Shown here in pieces: positions 59,724 to 64,000 of a DNA stretch of 64,000 bases. The notes below the pieces were generated by a model, which saw only the letters and a program-made list of their open reading frames with translations, searched no databases and was not told where the DNA came from. Origin of the DNA: Anoxybacteroides rupiense (GTDB taxonomy: Bacteria > Bacillota > Bacilli > Bacillales > Anoxybacillaceae); the NCBI RefSeq assembly GCF_014196195.1, contig NZ_JACIDF010000001.1, positions 124,001 to 188,000 on the forward strand, in the 5' to 3' direction. How positions within the stretch are numbered: the first letter of the stretch is position 1; each line of letters starts with the position of its first letter. The translations under genes were made by a program, and so were the position numbers.

Positions 59724-60374
59724 ATGGACTTTATCGGCGCCTATTCTCCAGTTCATTTTAAATTTTTACTTGAAGGATTTGCCGTCACGCTTGAAGTAGC
59801 TTTTATTTCTATTGCGCTTAGCTTTGCGATCGGCATTATCGTTGGGATATTGCGTTATGGGCAGATTCCTGTCGTTTCCCACATTCTCGCAATCCTAGTT
59901 GAGGTCATCCGCAACTTGCCGTTATTATTGATTATTTTCTTTACTTATTTCGCTCTTCCTGAGATCGGCTTTAAGCTCGATAAGCTTTATGCCGCGATTT
60001 TGGCGCTTGTTATCTTCGAATCAGCTATGCTATCAGAAATTGTGAGAAGCGGATTAAATTCCATTGAAAAAGGGCAAATTGAGGCAGCGAGATCATCAGG
60101 GCTGACGTATTTGCAAACGCTATGGCATATTGTCCTTCCCCAAGCGTTAAGACGCATGGTGCCGCCCATTGTCGGACAATTTATTTCTTTATTGAAGGAT
60201 ACATCGCTAGCTGTTGTGATTGCCCTTCCTGAATTAATGAATCATGCTCAAATCATTAACGGAAGAAATGTCAATTATGTCATTCCGATCTTCTTGCTCG
60301 TCGCCATCATGTATTTTGTCGTGAATTATTCATTATCACTGCTTTCGCGAAAGCTTGAATATAAGCACCGATAA
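59724..60374 (+). CDS. glnP: Glutamine ABC transporter permease
   Basis: A 216-residue permease homologous to the preceding one, coupling loop EAARSSGLTYLQTLWHIVLP near residue 116. Ribosome site GGTGGGG. It starts 26 bases after glnM and completes the transporter. Confidence 0.9.
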   Translation: MDFIGAYSPVHFKFLLEGFAVTLEVAFISIALSFAIGIIVGILRYGQIPVVSHILAILVEVIRNLPLLLIIFFTYFALPEIGFKLDKLYAAILALVIFESAMLSEIVRSGLNSIEKGQIEAARSSGLTYLQTLWHIVLPQALRRMVPPIVGQFISLLKDTSLAVVIALPELMNHAQIINGRNVNYVIPIFLLVAIMYFVVNYSLSLLSRKLEYKHR

Positions 60375-60777
60375 ATAAAAGAAAGGATGAAGAATCAGGA
60401 GTGCTGATCATCCAGTAAAACTCAATGAACCGTACTGGATTCCTTGCTTTTTTGCTGAAGTAAACAAGCGGGTTTGCTTGCCTACCGGGCATGCTATAGG
60501 CATGCCCTTCAACCATAGATTCACAGACATCGTTCGTTCAATCTTTAAATTTATACGGCCGACTTCTCCACTCTTCTCCCATCGGAAACGTTTTCTGTCA
60601 CTCGAAATGCTGAGCATAAAAAAGACGATTCTTCATCCTATGAAACAGATTGGAAAATCCATTTAGTTTTATATAAAATATAATGATAAGAAATCCATAC
60701 ATTTTCTTAATACCCTTTTATTGTATAATAATATGATAGAATGGGAGAAGATTTCCTGATAGACAGAGGGGAACACG
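60375..60777. other. Intergenic region between glnP and glnK
   Basis: No gene is seen. A GC-rich hairpin GGGCATGC/GCATGCCC (60487-60494 and 60500-60507) lacks a T-run but may terminate or attenuate the gln transporter transcript. The last 60 bases before glnK are AT-rich and could hold its promoter. Confidence 0.4.
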
Positions 60778-62049
60778 ATGCGTGAACGAATTTTAACCTT
60801 ATTGCTTCTCATCTCTGCTACAGCTTTTCTTGGAGAGATGAAAGTAAATCCATTTTCCAGTTCTTTCCGATTTTCTTTAGGAAGTGTCGCTTTTTTCTTT
60901 GGACTTGTTTGGCTTCGTACGATTCCTCTATGTCTGACTGGCTTTTGTGTTGGGGTGTTTGTCACCGCCTTTCGCGTAATGATTGATTGGTTAACCAAAC
61001 AGCAGCCATTGGCTGATAGTTTATTGATTCATTTGCCTGCAGGCATTTATTACATTTTCTTTGCTTGGCTTGTATATATGACAAAATTCCGCCAGCATCT
61101 GGACCACCCTATCCACGTCGGAGTGCTTGGGGCAGCGATTGATTTTACAGCTAATATCGTAGAACTGTTCATTCGTCAGCTGCTTGGTGAATCTTTCACC
61201 ATCGCACACGAAACCGTTTTTATGCTGCTTTTGTTTGCAATTTTGCGAAGCTTCTGCGTAATAGGACTATATAACATTTTAACCATTCAGCATATGCGGG
61301 CTTTAGGGGAAGCGCGAAGACAAGAGCTGGAACGCCTTGTCATGATTAATACAAGCCTTTATGAAGAAGCATTCTATCTGCGAAAATCGATGAGCCATTT
61401 AGAGGAGATTACGCACAAAAGTTATGAGCTGTATACACAGTTGATGGAGTCTAAACAGGCCGAGCCAGGCACCGCCCTGTATATCGCTGAACATATTCAC
61501 GAAGTTAAAAAGGACTCGCAGCGAATTTTGGCCGGATTGTCTGATCTGATTAGCCAAGAACAAGCAGAATTGAATTTGCCGATCAAGGAGCTTTGCCGCA
61601 TGGTCATTCGCACTAACCAAAAATACGCAGAACTTCTCGGCAAATCGATTCATTTTCATGAAGCATGTGACATCGATTTACCGACCTATCATGTATACGC
61701 CCTTCTTTCTGTCCTAAACAATTTAGTCGCCAATGCCGTCGAGGCGGTGCCAGATTCCGGATGGGTCTCTCTTCATGTGCAATTTGAGCACAATGAACTG
61801 GTGTTTCGCGTAACTGACTCAGGTCCTGGAATTCCCGATGAGGATCGGGATTGGATTTTTCAGCCGGGATTTACGACAAAATATGATGAAAATGGCAACC
61901 CTTCCAACGGGATTGGATTGACCCACGCGCAAGAAATTGTTCATAGCTTTAAGGGGCACATACAACTGACATTTGACGAGCACAACCGAACACAATTTCA
62001 AGTCAGAATTCCAGGCAGTCAGCTGCTGCGAAAGGAGGAAGCCGTGTGA
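60778..62049 (+). CDS. glnK: Sensor histidine kinase of the GlnK (YcbA) type
   Basis: A 423-residue kinase with about six N-terminal membrane helices (residues 1-175), a coiled linker, and a catalytic core: His in YIAEHIHEVKKDSQ near residue 245, N box LNNLVANAVEAV near 325, then DSGPGIPDED and GIGLTHAQEIV. AGGGG precedes the ATG. It resembles B. subtilis GlnK/YcbA, which responds to glutamine. Overlaps glnL by four bases. Confidence 0.85.
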   Translation: MRERILTLLLLISATAFLGEMKVNPFSSSFRFSLGSVAFFFGLVWLRTIPLCLTGFCVGVFVTAFRVMIDWLTKQQPLADSLLIHLPAGIYYIFFAWLVYMTKFRQHLDHPIHVGVLGAAIDFTANIVELFIRQLLGESFTIAHETVFMLLLFAILRSFCVIGLYNILTIQHMRALGEARRQELERLVMINTSLYEEAFYLRKSMSHLEEITHKSYELYTQLMESKQAEPGTALYIAEHIHEVKKDSQRILAGLSDLISQEQAELNLPIKELCRMVIRTNQKYAELLGKSIHFHEACDIDLPTYHVYALLSVLNNLVANAVEAVPDSGWVSLHVQFEHNELVFRVTDSGPGIPDEDRDWIFQPGFTTKYDENGNPSNGIGLTHAQEIVHSFKGHIQLTFDEHNRTQFQVRIPGSQLLRKEEAV

Positions 62050-62978
62050 TGTCCCTTCGTTTTTTTCTTATTGAAGATGATGCTGTTGTCCGAAAAATGC
62101 TAGAAAAAATAATTGTAGAAAGCGGACTTGGCGAAGTGGTAGGTCAAGCGGAGGATGGCTTGCATGTATCAATCGATCAGCTCTATGCCGTCGATGTTAT
62201 TTTGATTGATCTTTTGATGCCGGGCTTAGATGGGATACAAACCATCAAAAAATTAAAAGCGCAAGGATTTACCGGTCCTTTTATTATGATTTCACAAGTA
62301 GAACATAAAGAAATGATCGGACAGGCTTATCTTTGCGGAATTGATACGTACATCCACAAGCCGATTAATCGATATGAGGTCATTTCGGTTCTCAGACGCG
62401 TAGCCGACTATATGGCGGCTGTTTCTTCCCTGAATTCGATCCGCCGTTTATTGCACACTTTGGATCAGAGCAAAAAACATGACATGTATCCTTCTCCGCC
62501 GCAGCATACGGCTCATTATGAAAAAGTGAGCTTGGAGCAAAAAATTGAACAACTCCTTTTAACATTAGGAATTGCTGGCGAATCGGGCGCAGCCGATTTG
62601 CTGCACATTATGCAATGGTTTGCTGAAGCGGAACATAAAGGAGCGACTATGCATGATTTGCCACCGTTAAAAGAGCTATATCGGCAAATTATCAAGCGGC
62701 TGCACGGCTCAGAAGAGGAGCCATCCCTTCAAAAAGAAATTAAAGCGATGGAGCAACGGGTTCGCCGAATGATTTTTCAAGCTTTTACCCATTTATCCTC
62801 ACTCGGATTAACCGACTATACAAACCCTACCTTCGAGCATTTTGCGCCGCGTTTATTTGATTTCAAGCAAATTCGCCTTCGCATGAAGGAGCTGGAAGCC
62901 GGTAAAAAAACAACGAAATGCCGGATTAACGTAAAGAAATTTTTATCCGCTTTTTATATCGAAGTAAAAGGAGCATAG
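62046..62978 (+). CDS. glnL: Response regulator GlnL (YcbB type)
   Basis: A 310-residue regulator: receiver domain with the acidic pair near 10-12, phosphoacceptor Asp near 55 (LIDLLMPGLDG) and Lys in YIHKPIN; then a linker and the YcbB-type DNA-binding domain from about residue 165. The start is GTG at 62046 or ATG at 62049, both within reach of GGAGG. It is coupled to glnK. In B. subtilis GlnKL activates glutaminase/transport genes; here the adjacent glnQHMP is the likely target. A 9-base hairpin (62970-62991) overlaps its stop codon. Confidence 0.87.
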   Translation: MMSLRFFLIEDDAVVRKMLEKIIVESGLGEVVGQAEDGLHVSIDQLYAVDVILIDLLMPGLDGIQTIKKLKAQGFTGPFIMISQVEHKEMIGQAYLCGIDTYIHKPINRYEVISVLRRVADYMAAVSSLNSIRRLLHTLDQSKKHDMYPSPPQHTAHYEKVSLEQKIEQLLLTLGIAGESGAADLLHIMQWFAEAEHKGATMHDLPPLKELYRQIIKRLHGSEEEPSLQKEIKAMEQRVRRMIFQAFTHLSSLGLTDYTNPTFEHFAPRLFDFKQIRLRMKELEAGKKTTKCRINVKKFLSAFYIEVKGA

Positions 62979-63205
62979 GCGTCTATGCTCCTAAGCAGAT
63001 AGCCAAAACCCATTTTGACTTTAGCTATCATCCGAAGTTTCAAAAACGCTTGGCGGATAAGAAACGCAACTGAATGCAGGCACAAATGAAATGAAACCAA
63101 GACGTTCATAAACGATCGAGCGAGTTCAGTGACACAGGAAAAAGCAGTGATCCCCCCTTCCTCTAAAACTCTAAAGCAAATGCCATTTTAATAGTTAACA
63201 TAATA

Positions 63206-63832
63206 TTAATTATGTTTGCTAAATGCGATTTGTATTCCAATAGCCCCCAATAATACCGCCTTGACCCGATTGATTCGCTTGGCGATCGATGAATGGGCAA
63301 GCAACACATGCCGCAGTTTTTCAGCCCCCACACTGACAGCGACAAAAATAACAAGAGCTTGGATCAGAAAGATCAGCCCCAAGATGAACATTTGCAGCGC
63401 TGCATGCCCTATCGATTTATTGACGAACTGTGGCAACAGCGCTAAAAAGAATAGCGAGACCTTCGGGTTTAATAAATTCATCAAAATGCCCTTTTTGTAT
63501 AGAGCTTTGTATTCTAAAGATTGCTGGTTATCTAAATGAAAGCCTTCTTGCTTTTCGCGCCACGCCTGCCACGCCAAATAGAGCAAATAAGCAGCACCGG
63601 CATATTTTACAACAGCGAATGCTAGAGCCGATTGATAAATCAATGCCGAAACGCCAAGCGTAGCGGCTGTTATATGGACAATGAGTCCCGAGCATAGACC
63701 AAACGCTGTGGCTATTCCCGCTTTCTTATTTTGTGAAAGGCTTTGAGCGATCACAAATAAAATATCCGGTCCCGGCATAAGCGTCAATAAAACGGCGAAT
63801 CCTAAAAAAGATAGGATCAACGTCAAATCCAC
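63206..63832 (-). CDS. LysE/RhtB-family amino-acid exporter
   Basis: A 208-residue membrane protein of the LysE/RhtB superfamily with six hydrophobic helices. It has the family N-terminal motif LMPGPDILFVIAQSL near residue 20 and the central GILMNLLNPKVSLFFLALLP near 115. The start is GTG at 63832, with AAAGGAG 8 bases upstream. Export of an amino acid is the family role; the substrate is unknown. It lies 33 bases after kynA on the same strand and may be co-transcribed. Confidence 0.88.
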   Translation of the reverse strand: MDLTLILSFLGFAVLLTLMPGPDILFVIAQSLSQNKKAGIATAFGLCSGLIVHITAATLGVSALIYQSALAFAVVKYAGAAYLLYLAWQAWREKQEGFHLDNQQSLEYKALYKKGILMNLLNPKVSLFFLALLPQFVNKSIGHAALQMFILGLIFLIQALVIFVAVSVGAEKLRHVLLAHSSIAKRINRVKAVLLGAIGIQIAFSKHN

Positions 63833-63865
63833 ATTCCCCACTCCTTTTCTAATCGCTCCCCCTGC

Positions 63866-64000
63866 TTATAATTTTGTGCGAATATTCCATAATTCAGGGA
63901 AGAAGCGATGATCAAGCACTTTCTTTAAATACGTGACACCCGATGAACCTCCTGTCCCTATTTTGTGCCCGATAATGCGTTCCACTGTTTTCATATGCCG
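63866..64000 (-). CDS. kynA: Tryptophan 2,3-dioxygenase, C-terminal end (continues beyond window)
   Basis: The last 44 residues are visible on the minus strand. They contain the diagnostic [11 protein letters not shown] substrate-binding motif, preceded by VERIIGHKI and followed by [12 protein letters not shown] and a TAA. This is the heme enzyme opening the indole ring of tryptophan, first step of the kynurenine pathway. The remainder is outside the window. Confidence 0.85.
   Translation of the reverse strand, partial: RHMKTVERIIGHKIGTGGSSGVTYLKKVLDHRFFPELWNIRTKL

Noticed and set aside
62970-62991. Hairpin GGAGCATAG/CTATGCTCC at the end of glnL as a terminator
   Set aside because: Good stem but no T-run, and it overlaps the stop codon; mentioned under glnL but not called as a terminator.
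62979-63205. Gap between glnL and the LysE-type gene as a possible RNA gene
   Set aside because: No tRNA cloverleaf, riboswitch core or stable structure was seen; convergent non-coding spacer.

Overview
The window looks like the chromosome of a thermophilic, low-to-moderate GC Bacillaceae of the Geobacillus/Parageobacillus group. Ribosome binding sites are strong (AGGAGG-type), TTG and GTG starts occur, promoters have sigma-A type boxes, and CcpA (cre), Fur, AraR and XylR sites are of the Bacillus kind. Most proteins are recognisably the same as those of the hemicellulose island characterised in Geobacillus stearothermophilus T-6. That assignment rests on remembered family and protein sequences, not on a search.

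Layout. 1-973: end of a YczE-like membrane protein gene and a TetR regulator. 1346-4302: xylAB with a promoter carrying stacked XylR and cre sites. 4434-7898: relic of an aldo-keto reductase, a GH5 hydrolase, a broken axe2 acetyl-xylan esterase and a Nif3-like gene, behind a degenerate XylR-like palindrome. 8024-12937: glucuronate catabolism (uxuR-uxaC-uxuA-uxuB) plus a DUF624 membrane protein. 13106-20768: xylobiosidase/xylosidase GH39, alpha-glucuronidase GH67 and the aldouronic-acid transporter aguEFG, with a relic start of kdgK. 20863-30454: a frameshifted intracellular GH10 xylanase, GH52 beta-xylosidase, and the xylo-oligosaccharide transporter and its two-component sensor (xynDCEFG). 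30486-35020: xylR and a XylR-controlled aldo-keto reductase/mutarotase/Gfo-Idh operon. 35203-49343: arabinose genes (araDBA, araR, araEGH transporter, araPST three-component sensor). 49474-64000: AraC-type regulator, aldehyde dehydrogenase, a globin-coupled chemoreceptor, a frame-disrupted soluble chemoreceptor, a Fur-box-linked cysteine-rich protein, a glutamine ABC transporter with the GlnKL two-component system, a LysE-type exporter, and the 3' end of kynA at the edge.

How it works together. Xylo-oligosaccharides and aldouronic acids enter through xynEFG and aguEFG. They are trimmed in the cytoplasm by GH67, GH39 and GH52 enzymes to xylose and glucuronate. Xylose goes through XylA/XylB, and glucuronate through UxaC/UxuB/UxuA to 2-keto-3-deoxygluconate. 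Arabinose enters by AraEGH and goes through AraA/AraB/AraD. Control is layered: XylR, UxuR and AraR operators can be read directly at the relevant promoters, cre sites add catabolite repression, and XynDC and AraPST sense extracellular sugar.

The most notable theme is decay inside an otherwise intact system. The acetyl-xylan esterase, the intracellular GH10 xylanase and KDG kinase are broken or reduced to a stub, while transporters, sensors, exo-acting glycosidases and operators remain. Other points of interest are a four-site UxuR motif family that also covers the DUF624 gene, a XylR operator on a possible xylose oxidoreductase operon, long structured leaders before xynD and araP, a chemoreceptor split exactly by an ATGA overlap, and a near-consensus Fur box at a DUF1450-like gene. 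I found no CRISPR array, tRNA, rRNA, phage module or intact insertion sequence.
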